A stretch of DNA of 64,000 bases. Source: Mycolicibacter sinensis. GTDB lineage: Bacteria; Actinomycetota; Actinomycetes; Mycobacteriales; Mycobacteriaceae. Under the pieces are notes generated by a model, which had not been told where the DNA came from, searched no databases, and worked only from the letters and a program-made list of their open reading frames with translations. Made by a program: the position numbers and the translations under genes. Shown here piece after piece: positions 1 through 7,729 of the stretch. Every line of letters starts with the position of its first letter. Position 1 is the first letter of the stretch. Where the stretch lies: contig NZ_LZIN01000073.1 in NCBI RefSeq assembly GCF_001667375.1, positions 1-64,000 of the forward strand, written 5' to 3'.

Positions 1-213
1 GGGCGCCAAGGATGTGGCAAAAACAACAACAAACAAAAACCACCAAACACACTATTGAGTTCTCAAACAACACGCCCACTCGGACGCGCAGTCAACCCGC
101 GGCTAAAAGCCGCGCATTGGCAGTGCGGACAAGTGAAACGCCCCCGGAATCGCTATGCGATCTTTGCGGTTCCCGCGGGCTTGTCGCGCTGACCGGGTCT
201 GGCCTGGTCGCTG
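1..213 (-). promoter_or_regulatory. rRNA operon leader (16S gene lies off the left edge)
   Basis: Read on the minus strand, this stretch ends with the T-rich run and the conserved TTTGAGAACTCAATAGTGTG block (about 46-66) that in mycobacteria precede the 16S rRNA gene. No mature 16S sequence is inside the window. Upstream are small hairpins that fit leader antitermination or processing elements: arms 98-103/109-114 (CGCGGC, loop TAAAA) and 149-153/157-161 (ATCGC/GCGAT). Assigning them to named box elements is inference. The position just downstream of tyrS is that of the second rRNA operon (rrnB) known from fast-growing and M. terrae-group mycobacteria. Confidence 0.75.
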
Positions 214-224
214 CGACGTGGACT

Positions 225-253
225 AAGTTACGCGAGGTGAAACTGGGAGTCAA
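225..253 (-). promoter_or_regulatory. rrn P1 promoter
   Basis: On the minus strand TTGACT (253-248) is followed after exactly 17 bp by TAACTT (230-225), pointing at the rRNA leader. TTGACT is the typical -35 hexamer of mycobacterial rRNA promoters; the -10 is a weaker match. It lies 76 bp downstream of the tyrS stop codon, so rRNA transcription probably starts near 218. Confidence 0.65.
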
Positions 254-264
254 ATCCGCTGCTA

Positions 265-286
265 GAAGCGGTATCTCGGCCGCTTC
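265..286 (-). terminator. Hairpin between tyrS and rrn P1
   Basis: Perfect 7-bp arms GAAGCGG (265-271) and CCGCTTC (280-286) enclose an 8-nt loop, 43 bp after the tyrS stop and 12 bp before the P1 -35. There is no U-run. It may help end tyrS transcription or insulate the promoter; the role is inferred from position only. Confidence 0.35.
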
Positions 287-328
287 AAGATCAGCTTCCC
301 GCGCGCAGAGCGCCCCGCAAAGCCCCCG

Positions 329-1600
329 CTAGACCCGCTGAACGCCGGCCACGTTGCGCTTGCCGCGGCGCAGCACCAGCCAGCGGCCGTGCAGGAAGTC
401 GTCGGGCTGCGGCGCCCATTCCTCGGTGTCGACCCGGACGTTGTTCACCGAGACGCCTCCCTCGCCGATCGTGCGGCGAGCCGCGCCCCGACTCGTCGAC
501 AGTCCGGTGGCGACCAGCAGGTCCACGATCCCGTCGGCGGCACCGGGCTCCAGCTGGGCCACCGAGGTCTCCTGCAGGGCTGCGGTCAGGGTCGATTCGT
601 CCAGCCGGGTCAGCTCACCCCGGCCGAACAGCGCCTGGCTGGCCAGCTCGACGGCCTCGGTGGCCGCCTCACCGTGCACCAGGGTGGTGAACTCGCGGGC
701 CAGCCGGCGCTGGGCGGCCCGCTCGTGCGGGCGCTCGGCCGTCGCCTGCTCCAACTCGCCCAGCTCGTCGACCGATAAAAAGGTGAACCAGCGCAGGTAG
801 CGGATCACGTCCGCATCGGCGGTGTTGAAGAAGTACTGGTACCAGGCATACGGGCTGGTCATCTCCGGATCCAGCCACAGGCTGCCGCCCCCGGTGGACT
901 TGCCGAATTTGGTGCCGTCGGCGGCGGTCACCAACGGGACGGTCAGCGCGTGCACCGTCGCGCCCAACTTCTGGCGCACCAGACGGACGCCGGCGATGAT
1001 GTTGCCCCACTGGTCGGAGCCGCCGATCTGCAGCGCGCAGCCGTGCCGCTGATGCAGCTGCACGTAGTCGTTGGCCTGCAGCAGCATGTAGCTGAACTCG
1101 GTGTAGGAGATGCCCTCGGAATCGAGCCGGCGCCGGATGGTGTCGCGGTCCAGCATCACGTTGACCGAGAAGTGCTTGCCGACATCACGCAGGAACTCCA
1201 GCGCGGACAACGAGGCGGTCCAGTCCAGGTTGTTGACCACGATCGCACCGGTGGGACTGTCGTCGAAATCGACGAACCGCTCCAACTGCCCGCGGATCCG
1301 CTCGGACCACTCGGCCACCGTGTCGGCGGTGCTGAGGGTGCGTTCGCCCGTTTCGCGCGGATCGCCGATCAGACCGGTGGCCCCGCCGGCCAGCACGATC
1401 GGCCGGTGCCCGGCGCGCTGGAAGCGGCGCAACGCCAGCAACGGCACCAGGTTTCCGGCGTGCAGGCTGGGCGCGGTCGGGTCGAATCCGGCGTAGACGG
1501 TGATCGGCCCGGCCGTCACCTCGGCGCTCAGCGCGCCCAGGTCGGTGGATTGGGCGATCAGCCCGCGCCAGCTCAGCTCGTCGAGAATCGTCGTCGGCAT
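329..1600 (-). CDS. tyrS: Tyrosyl-tRNA synthetase
   Basis: Class I aminoacyl-tRNA synthetase that charges tRNA-Tyr in the cytoplasm. The 423-residue product has the family's usual length. The HIGH-type motif appears as HAGN (residues 47-50) and the KMSKS-type motif as KFGKS (231-235). The tyrosine-pocket region contains [10 protein letters not shown] (191-200), and the C-terminus has an S4-type RNA-binding domain. The ATG at 1600 is chosen because the product then begins MPTTILDEL, as in mycobacterial TyrS; the frame stays open further upstream, but that part overlaps the glycosylase gene and lacks family similarity. It starts 17 bp after the upstream mpg stop, so the two are probably cotranscribed. 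The rRNA promoter follows directly downstream. Confidence 0.96.
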   Translation of the reverse strand: MPTTILDELSWRGLIAQSTDLGALSAEVTAGPITVYAGFDPTAPSLHAGNLVPLLALRRFQRAGHRPIVLAGGATGLIGDPRETGERTLSTADTVAEWSERIRGQLERFVDFDDSPTGAIVVNNLDWTASLSALEFLRDVGKHFSVNVMLDRDTIRRRLDSEGISYTEFSYMLLQANDYVQLHQRHGCALQIGGSDQWGNIIAGVRLVRQKLGATVHALTVPLVTAADGTKFGKSTGGGSLWLDPEMTSPYAWYQYFFNTADADVIRYLRWFTFLSVDELGELEQATAERPHERAAQRRLAREFTTLVHGEAATEAVELASQALFGRGELTRLDESTLTAALQETSVAQLEPGAADGIVDLLVATGLSTSRGAARRTIGEGGVSVNNVRVDTEEWAPQPDDFLHGRWLVLRRGKRNVAGVQRV

Positions 1601-1617
1601 GGGTCGATTTTCCCGGA

Positions 1618-2229
1618 TCAGTCGCTGGCGCCGGGCGCCGGTGCCCGCGGGCTGCGTCGGTAGGCCGATACTTCGGGGCGGCCGGGCACCCAAAACCGCC
1701 ACGGCCGGTCTGCGGCCTGGCTGACTCCGACTCGGGGTCCGGTCTGGGCGGCCGGCTGCGCACTGAGCATCAGCCGCACCGGACTGCGCGCGTCGAACAG
1801 GTCGATTCCGTTGTCTTCCATGGTGATTCCCAGAGCCGAGCACAGGTTTCCCGGGCCGCGGGCCATGCCGGTGCTCGGCACCGCTTCACCGCGACGGGAC
1901 CGCGCCACCGCACATCCTTGCTCGATGACCGCGGCCCGCAGCAACACCGCGGCGGCCGTCCCGTCCGGGCCGCAGGCCACGTTGGCGCAGACGTGCATGC
2001 CGTAGCTGCGGTAGGTGTACAGCCGGCCGGGCGGGCCGAACATCACCGTGTTGCGCCCGGTGGGCCCGCGATAGGAATGCGCCGCCGGGTCCGGCCAGGG
2101 CCCGTCCGGCACGCCACCGTAGGCCTCTACCTCGACGATCGTCGCGCGCACCCCGCGGGCGTCGAGGGTGGCGCCGAGCAGCAGGCGGGCGGCCGCGAGC
2201 GGATCCACCGCAAGCCGGTCAGCACTCAC
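1618..2229 (-). CDS. mpg: 3-methyladenine DNA glycosylase (AAG/MPG family)
   Basis: Base-excision repair enzyme that removes alkylated purines. The 203-residue product carries typical family blocks: VEVEAYGG near the N-terminus, the SYRGPTGRN segment, [14 protein letters not shown], the ARGPGNLC block and [17 protein letters not shown] at the end. It matches the M. tuberculosis Rv1688 type closely. The GTG at 2229 is chosen because homology begins there ([10 protein letters not shown]). A CACAAT -10-like hexamer at 2242-2237 on the minus strand would place transcription start at or next to this GTG, suggesting a leaderless message. It is divergent from the exporter operon across a 57-bp intergenic region and runs into tyrS. 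Confidence 0.93.
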   Translation of the reverse strand: MSADRLAVDPLAAARLLLGATLDARGVRATIVEVEAYGGVPDGPWPDPAAHSYRGPTGRNTVMFGPPGRLYTYRSYGMHVCANVACGPDGTAAAVLLRAAVIEQGCAVARSRRGEAVPSTGMARGPGNLCSALGITMEDNGIDLFDARSPVRLMLSAQPAAQTGPRVGVSQAADRPWRFWVPGRPEVSAYRRSPRAPAPGASD

Positions 2230-2250
2230 GCCGGAGATTGTGCCGGATGC

Positions 2251-2280
2251 TTGACAACACGTCGCGACCGGCAGAATATT
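2251..2280 (+). promoter_or_regulatory. Promoter of the ABC exporter operon
   Basis: A perfect TTGACA (2251-2256) is followed after 18 bp by AATATT (2275-2280, four of six consensus bases). Transcription would start about 7 nt later, near 2287, which is the A of the first ATG, so the message is probably leaderless. The adjacent tandem palindromes cover the end of the -10 and the start. Confidence 0.6.
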
Positions 2281-2310
2281 CATCACATGATGATTTCATC
2301 GCGTGATGAA
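2279..2310 (+). promoter_or_regulatory. Two contiguous 16-bp operator-like palindromes
   Basis: TTCATCACATGATGAT (2279-2294) and TTCATCGCGTGATGAA (2295-2310) are two directly abutting copies of the pattern TTCATC-RCR-TGATGA-W. Each is an inverted repeat (TTCATC/GATGAA-type half-sites). They overlap the last -10 base, the expected transcription start and the start codon at 2287. The natural candidate ligand is the TetR-type regulator encoded at the end of the same operon. The sites are seen directly; the pairing with that regulator is inference. Confidence 0.55.
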
Positions 2311-3051
2311 TTATCCGGCCCCCACACCGCCCCGGCCGTCGACATCGAACACCTGCGGGTGGTCCGCGGCAAGCGGCCGGTGCTGCGCGATGTGTCGTTG
2401 CGGCTCGCTCCCGGCGCGATCACCGGCCTGCTCGGGCCGTCGGGCTGCGGAAAAACAACCCTGATGCGCTGCATCGTGGGGACCCAGGTCATCACCGGCG
2501 GGCGCGTCGAGGTGCTGGGCAGCCCGGCCGGCTCGGCCCCGCTGCGGCACCGGGTCGGCTACATGCCCCAGCAGCCGACCATCTACGACGACCTGCGGGT
2601 GATCGACAACGTGCGGTACTTCGCGGCGTTGGCCGGGGCCGACACCCGGGCCGCCGACGAGGCGGTCGACTCGGTCGATCTGCGATCCCACCGCGGTGAC
2701 TACTGCGGCAACCTGTCCGGCGGTCAGCGCGCCCGGGTCTCGTTGGCCTGCGCGCTGGTGGGCCGGCCGGACCTGCTGGTGCTCGACGAGCCGACGATCG
2801 GCCTGGACCCGGTGCTGCGCGCGGAGCTCTGGCAGCAGTTCGCGGCGCTGGCCCAGGGCGGCACCACGCTGCTGGTGTCCAGCCACGTGATGGACGAGGC
2901 CGACCACTGCGGCGATCTGCTGCTCATGCGCGAAGGCGCGCTGCTGGCGCGCACCTCACCGAGACGACTGCGAGAGGAGACCGGATGTACGTCGATGGAG
3001 GAAGCGTTCCTGTCCGTCATCCGCCGCACCACCGCGCCCCGAACCGGGTGA
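2287..3051 (+). CDS. ABC transporter ATP-binding protein (Rv1687c-like)
   Basis: Cytoplasmic ATPase of a two-gene ABC-2 type exporter. In the 254-residue product the Walker A is GPSGCGKTT (50-58), the signature LSGGQ (143-147) and Walker B LLVLDEP (163-169), followed by the H-loop SSHVMDEAD. Length matches the mycobacterial family. The first ATG (2287) sits where a leaderless transcript would begin; a second ATG follows at 2290. Its stop overlaps the permease start (GTGA, 3048-3051), so the two subunits are translationally coupled. Expression is probably controlled through the tandem palindromes over the start. The substrate cannot be read from sequence; a drug or lipid exporter is the usual inference. 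Confidence 0.9.
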   Translation: MMISSRDELSGPHTAPAVDIEHLRVVRGKRPVLRDVSLRLAPGAITGLLGPSGCGKTTLMRCIVGTQVITGGRVEVLGSPAGSAPLRHRVGYMPQQPTIYDDLRVIDNVRYFAALAGADTRAADEAVDSVDLRSHRGDYCGNLSGGQRARVSLACALVGRPDLLVLDEPTIGLDPVLRAELWQQFAALAQGGTTLLVSSHVMDEADHCGDLLLMREGALLARTSPRRLREETGCTSMEEAFLSVIRRTTAPRTG

Positions 3052-3815
3052 CCGGCACGCTGCAGCTGCGGCCTTTCCTGGCGACCACCCAGCGGATCCT
3101 GCGCCAGCTGGCCGGCGATCACCGCAGTGTCGCGATGGTGCTGCTGCTACCCGGCCTGGTGATCACGCTGATGTATTTCATGTTCGCCGAGGTGGCGCAC
3201 CCGCCGGGAACACCCTCGCCGTTCAACACCGCCTGCCTGATCCTGCTGGGACTGTTCCCGCTGTTCCTGATGTTCGTCATCACCGCGATCACCATGCAGC
3301 GCGAACGCGCGTCGGGAACGTTGGAACGCATCTTGACCACACCGCTGCGCCGGCTCGACCTGCTGGCCGCCTACGGGACGGCATTCTCGATCGCGGCGGC
3401 CGCCCAAGCCAGCCTGGCGTGCGTGGTCGCGTTCTGGTTGCTGGGCTTCGAGACCCTGGGCAGCCCGGCATGGGTGTTCGTCATCGCGATCGTCAACGCG
3501 GTGCTCGGCGTCGGGCTGGGCCTGTTGTGCAGTGCCTTCGCCCGCACCGAATTCCAAGCCGTGCAGTTCATTCCGCTGGTCATGGTGCCGCAGCTGCTGC
3601 TGGCCGGGATCATCGTGCCCCGGGCGGCGATGCCCGAGTGGCTGCAGTGGATCAGCAACGCACTGCCGGCCAGCTATGCACTAGAGGCACTTCAGCAGGT
3701 GGGCACGCATCCGGAGTTGACCGGGATCGCGGTGCGCGACATCGTCATCGTGCTGGCGTTCGCGATCGCCGCGCTGTGTTTGGCAGCCGTGACGCTGCGG
3801 CGGCGGACGGGGTAA
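3048..3815 (+). CDS. ABC-2 type transporter permease (Rv1686c-like)
   Basis: Integral membrane partner of the preceding ATPase. The 255-residue product has about six hydrophobic segments: VLLLPGLVITLMYFMF, then LILLGLFPLFLMFVITA, a segment after the charged MQRERASGTLERILTTPL loop, two in the middle, and one near the C-terminus (IVIVLAFAIAALCLAAV). The QRERxxGTLE loop and the late PAxYALEAL stretch are typical of ABC-2 permeases. The GTG start (3048) lies inside the upstream gene's stop. The stop codon overlaps the regulator's ATG by one base (TAATG). Substrate unknown. Confidence 0.88.
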   Translation: MTGTLQLRPFLATTQRILRQLAGDHRSVAMVLLLPGLVITLMYFMFAEVAHPPGTPSPFNTACLILLGLFPLFLMFVITAITMQRERASGTLERILTTPLRRLDLLAAYGTAFSIAAAAQASLACVVAFWLLGFETLGSPAWVFVIAIVNAVLGVGLGLLCSAFARTEFQAVQFIPLVMVPQLLLAGIIVPRAAMPEWLQWISNALPASYALEALQQVGTHPELTGIAVRDIVIVLAFAIAALCLAAVTLRRRTG

Positions 3816-4435
3816 TGTCCGCCGAGATGAGCAACCGAAAGCCGGGGCGCCCCGCCGGCGCCTCCGGTACCCGGGACCGGATTCTGGCGTCGGCACGGGA
3901 GCTGTTCGCCCGCAACGGGTTCGCGAACACCTCGATTCGCTCGGTAGCCGCCGATGCAGGTGTCGACGCCGCGCTGGTGCACCACTACTTCGGCACCAAA
4001 CAGCAGCTGTTCGCCGCCGCCACCGAGCTGCCCATCGATCCGATGGTCGTGCTGGGGCCGCTGCGGGAAACTCCCGTCGAGCGGCTCGGCCGCACTATGC
4101 CGGAGCTGCTGCTGCCACTGTGGGATTCGCAGACCGGCACCGGGCTGATCGCGGCGTTGCGCTCGATGCTGACCGGAACCGAAGTGCCGCTGGCCCGTTC
4201 GTTCTTCCGCGACATCGTGGTCGCAGAACTGGCCCACCGCGTCGACGAACCGACCGGGACCGGTGTGCTGCGCGCCGAATTCGCCGCGAGCCAACTGATG
4301 GGCATCGTGGTCGCCCGCTACATCATCGGTCTGGAACCGCTGGCCTCACTGCCCGCCGAGCAGATCGTGGCGATCATCGCCCCGACCCTGCAGCGTTATC
4401 TCACCGGGGATCTGCCGGCGGAGCCTGGGCGATGA
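3815..4435 (+). CDS. TetR-family transcriptional regulator (Rv1685c-like)
   Basis: DNA-binding repressor, probably of its own operon. The 206-residue product opens with a basic segment, then a TetR N-terminal helix-turn-helix (about residues 20-65) including TRDRILASARELFARNG and the recognition end VDAALVHHYFGTKQQLF. The rest is a helical ligand-binding/dimer domain with no recognisable ligand signature. The ATG at 3815 overlaps the permease stop; ATG 3827 (MSNRKPG) is an alternative. As last gene of the exporter operon it is the obvious candidate for the two palindromes at 2279-2310. Its 3' end overlaps the converging Trm112-like gene by 35 bp. Confidence 0.9.
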   Translation: MSAEMSNRKPGRPAGASGTRDRILASARELFARNGFANTSIRSVAADAGVDAALVHHYFGTKQQLFAAATELPIDPMVVLGPLRETPVERLGRTMPELLLPLWDSQTGTGLIAALRSMLTGTEVPLARSFFRDIVVAELAHRVDEPTGTGVLRAEFAASQLMGIVVARYIIGLEPLASLPAEQIVAIIAPTLQRYLTGDLPAEPGR

Positions 4436-4634
4436 GACGGGCATGCTCGTCGTCGTCGACCGTGGTCGCCTCGTCAGCCAGCAACACCGGGATGTCGTCC
4501 TCGATGCGGTAGGCGCGGCGCAGCCGCGGGTTGTACAGCGCCCGGTCACCGGAGCCGCCGGAACGCTGGACCAGCAGCAGCGGGCCGCGGTCGGCCGGGC
4601 AGACCAGGATGGCCAACAGGGCGGCGTCGATCAC
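4401..4634 (-). CDS. Trm112-like small protein (Rv1684-like)
   Basis: A 77-residue protein of the Trm112/YcaR type, beginning MIDAALLAILVCPADRGPLLL and containing the family's YRIEDDIPVLLADEA core. In eukaryotes Trm112 is an activating subunit of methyltransferases; the bacterial role is unclear. Only one cysteine (residue 12) is present, so the zinc site of the eukaryotic protein is not expected. The GTG start (4634) overlaps the stop of the upstream 998-residue gene (GTGA), which implies translational coupling with it. Confidence 0.8.
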   Translation of the reverse strand: MIDAALLAILVCPADRGPLLLVQRSGGSGDRALYNPRLRRAYRIEDDIPVLLADEATTVDDDEHARLIAQAPPADPR

Positions 4635-7627
4635 GAGGGGCTCCCGGCCAGTTCGGCGCGCACCGCGGCGGTCAGCCGCTTGAACTGCTGGCTGGCGGCA
4701 TCGAAGTACCAGGCGTTACGTCCGGCCTTGGGCAGCCCGGCCTCACGCAGCGCGCCCGGCGTCGGGCGGTAGACAGCGCTCAGCGGCAGATCCGGCACGA
4801 CGTGGATGATGTCGGGCCCGGCCCCGACCGGGATCTCGGCCACCGCCTCACTGAGGTCCGCGGCGGTGATCGTCGCTCCCGGCCGTACCGTCACCGCCGA
4901 CACGACGAGTTCCGCCGCGCCCGGCGAGCCGGGCGACACCCGGTAGGTCACCGCCAGATCGATGCCGTTGACGGTGCCCAGCGCGTCGGTGATGACCACC
5001 GGATAGGCGATCCCGCGAGCGGTATGGATGCTCGAACCGCGCCCGCCGGCCAGCCAGTAGTCGCCGTCGGCGTCGCGGCGGAACAGGTATTCGGTGGAGA
5101 TCCAGGTGTCGGCCGGCGCGAACACCCCGCGCTTGACCGAGGCCGACGGGTCGATCGGGCCGCGCGGTTTGGCCAGCAGCACTCCGACTTCGTCGGTCTC
5201 AGCGACGCGCACGAAACCCCGGTCGTCTTCCAGGATTAAATCGTGTTCGGAGTCGTAGGCGGCCAACTCGACTTCCACCGCGCCGGGCAACGGTCGGCCC
5301 TTGCTGCCGACCTTGGCGCCGGAGACGTTGGCCAGCACCGCCTGGCCGTCGGTGGTGGCGAAGAACTCGACCACGTGGGCCGGCGCGAACGCCTCGGTGA
5401 CCCGGTTCCACAGACCGACCGGCATACCGGAGCCGATGAACAGCCGCACCGGGTGGTTGCCCTGCAGCACGAAGTTGGGGTCGTCGATTACTTCGCGCAG
5501 CATCGCCCAGGTGTAGGACACCACGCTGACCCCGTACTGGCGGACCTCGGCGACGAACCGGTCGGGCTTCAGGCCGCGTGACAGCGCGATGCGCGCCCCG
5601 CCCACCACCGCGCCGCCGAGGCTGACCAGCAGCCCGGACTCGTGGTGCAGCGGGGTCAGGCAGTACAGCGTGTCGTTCGGGCCCAGCGCGGCCGTCGAGG
5701 CGGTGCCGAACGCCGAGAGCGCCCAGCGGTAGTTGGTGATCTGCTTGGCCACCAGCTCGCCGGCCACCGTGCCGATGGCGACGAACGCCAGATCGCGGGC
5801 GAATCCCGGGTTGGGCCGGTACCAGCCGGGCAGCTCGACGGCGTCGGGATCGATCTGTTCCATGTCGATGACGCCTTCAGCGTCAGCGGGCAGATCCAGG
5901 TCGCGCGTCTCGCCGCCACCGAGCACCAGGAGTTGGCAGTCCAATTCGCGGGCCGCCGCCAACGCCAGGTCGAGATTGCCCGGGTCGGTGATGATCTCGG
6001 AGGTGCCGCCCAGGCCTGCGGCCGCGGCCAGGTCCCCGTCCGGTGGCATCAGCACCGCGACCGCACCCAATCGGGACAACGCCGCGATCGCGACCATGGC
6101 GCTGGGCCGGGTGTCCATCAGCACGCCGACGTGGACGCCTTGGCGCACACCGACGTCGATCAGCCCGCGAACGACGTTGTCGATACGTTTGTTGACCGCC
6201 TCATAGGTGTGCACCCGCCCGTCGAACAGCAGGAACTCGCCGTCCGGGGACTCGGCCGCCTGCTCATCGATGATGCGGCCCAACGAGATTCGGGTGTGGT
6301 CATTGATCTGTCCGAGCCGGGCCAACCGGGGCAGGGTGCGCGCGGTCTCGACCGCCATGGTGCGCATCGATTTCTGCGCCGCCACCATGGCGTCGGCGGC
6401 ACCGCGCGCCAGGGTGAGCGCGACACCGCCGGCCTCCCCCAGCCCGTGCGCGATCCGCGACGTCATCGCGACGCCGCCCTTGGTGTGCTCGGAGGTCTGG
6501 TCGGCCATCAGCGCCACGCCGGCGGGCTGTGGACCCTGACCTTCTTGCCACAGCACCCAGTCGGCGACGGTCGGCCAAGTCAGTTCGGCAGCCTTGGATC
6601 CCACCACCAGACCGAAATGCCCGGCCCGCAACAGGTATTCGAAGACCTTCGCGTTGGGAGCAGCGCGGCGGATACCGCGGACCGCGACCGGCTGGCCGAT
6701 GTCGTCGACCTCGCCGACGAACGCCAGTACCGGGCAGGTGATGTCGGTCAGCGTCACCAGTTGCCCGTTGATCGCGAAGCCGCCGGTCATCATCCGGTTG
6801 TGCGCGATGAACTGCTTGAGCAGCTCCGAGATGGCCGGACCCGACCAGGCGATCCAGCCCTCGGACTCCAGGAACCGCCGCTGCGCCTCGCGCGGCAGCA
6901 GGGCCTCCCGGTCGTGCAGCTGGCGCAGAAAGTCCATCCGGGCCTTGGCGGTCTTGAGCGGGTCCATCATCTGGAAACCGATCCGCGCCTGCCAGCCGGC
7001 GATGTCCAGCCGATTGAAGACGTGGTCGGCCATGAAGGCCGCCACCACCGAGGCGATATTCGGCGGCACACCCATCGGCAGCGCGGCCAGGGTGTCCACC
7101 GGGGAGCCGAACGCGATGATGCTGGCGATGCTCTTCGAATGCCGGTAGGCGGCGGCCTGGTAGGCGAACATGCCGCCCTGGGAGTAGCCGGCCAGGTGCA
7201 CGTCACGTCCGGACGTCTCGGCGACGGTGTCGATCGCCTGGCTCAGGCCGACGATATGGTCAGCCAGATTGCGCCGCATGCCGCCCTCGACCTCGTCGGG
7301 CGAGCCGAAGTCGATCACCCACGGATCAACCCCGGCCGCGTGCAGAATGCCGACCGCTCCGTCCTCACGGGTGACGTCCCACATGTTCGCCGACATCATC
7401 ATCGGGTGCACCAGCAGCACCGGCGGGCCCGGCCGCGGCTGTCCGGGCCGATTGTCGGGGGGGAAGTAGCGCCGCAGCTTGTACATCGGTGTGCTCTCGA
7501 CGATCTGGAACGGCGACGGCACGGTGCCGGTCTCCAGGCCGCCCCAGCGCAGCACCTCCAGGCCGTTTTGCGCGGTGGCCATCAGCCACTCGACCGGCCG
7601 GGTGATGGCCGACAGGTTCAGATCCAC
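4631..7627 (-). CDS. PhaC-like hydrolase / fatty acyl-CoA ligase fusion (Rv1683-like)
   Basis: A 998-residue two-domain protein. The N-terminal half is an alpha/beta hydrolase of the polyhydroxyalkanoate synthase type, with the nucleophile elbow GYSQGG (147-152, Ser149) and LLVHPMMMSANMWD. The C-terminal half (from about residue 440) is an AMP-binding acyl-CoA ligase fold opening ISLGRIIDEQAAESPDGEFL. Its usual Thr/Ser/Gly-rich ATP loop is degenerate (AIGTVAGELVAKQITN), so ligase activity is uncertain. Length equals the M. tuberculosis Rv1683 type, which has been linked to lipid metabolism. GTG at 7627 is preceded by an AGGGGAG ribosome binding site. It is divergent from the ABC-F gene. Confidence 0.9.
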   Translation of the reverse strand: MDLNLSAITRPVEWLMATAQNGLEVLRWGGLETGTVPSPFQIVESTPMYKLRRYFPPDNRPGQPRPGPPVLLVHPMMMSANMWDVTREDGAVGILHAAGVDPWVIDFGSPDEVEGGMRRNLADHIVGLSQAIDTVAETSGRDVHLAGYSQGGMFAYQAAAYRHSKSIASIIAFGSPVDTLAALPMGVPPNIASVVAAFMADHVFNRLDIAGWQARIGFQMMDPLKTAKARMDFLRQLHDREALLPREAQRRFLESEGWIAWSGPAISELLKQFIAHNRMMTGGFAINGQLVTLTDITCPVLAFVGEVDDIGQPVAVRGIRRAAPNAKVFEYLLRAGHFGLVVGSKAAELTWPTVADWVLWQEGQGPQPAGVALMADQTSEHTKGGVAMTSRIAHGLGEAGGVALTLARGAADAMVAAQKSMRTMAVETARTLPRLARLGQINDHTRISLGRIIDEQAAESPDGEFLLFDGRVHTYEAVNKRIDNVVRGLIDVGVRQGVHVGVLMDTRPSAMVAIAALSRLGAVAVLMPPDGDLAAAAGLGGTSEIITDPGNLDLALAAARELDCQLLVLGGGETRDLDLPADAEGVIDMEQIDPDAVELPGWYRPNPGFARDLAFVAIGTVAGELVAKQITNYRWALSAFGTASTAALGPNDTLYCLTPLHHESGLLVSLGGAVVGGARIALSRGLKPDRFVAEVRQYGVSVVSYTWAMLREVIDDPNFVLQGNHPVRLFIGSGMPVGLWNRVTEAFAPAHVVEFFATTDGQAVLANVSGAKVGSKGRPLPGAVEVELAAYDSEHDLILEDDRGFVRVAETDEVGVLLAKPRGPIDPSASVKRGVFAPADTWISTEYLFRRDADGDYWLAGGRGSSIHTARGIAYPVVITDALGTVNGIDLAVTYRVSPGSPGAAELVVSAVTVRPGATITAADLSEAVAEIPVGAGPDIIHVVPDLPLSAVYRPTPGALREAGLPKAGRNAWYFDAASQQFKRLTAAVRAELAGSPS

Positions 7628-7729
7628 GCTGCTCCCCTACTTCGCGCCTGATCGTCAATGACGTGCACATTCTGGCACATCAGCGCGGTCGACCCGGCTC
7701 GTTCAGCCGCAGGCAGTAGCGTTCTGGCA

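Noticed and set aside
67..95. Second rRNA promoter: TTGACT (95-90), 17 bp, TGTTGT on the minus strand
   Set aside because: The -10 is poor and it lies within the conserved leader; kept only as a weak possibility.
5642..7651. Open plus-strand frame of 669 codons antisense to the hydrolase/ligase fusion
   Set aside because: Third-position GC of the real gene creates it; the product is Arg/His/Gly-rich and has no family features.
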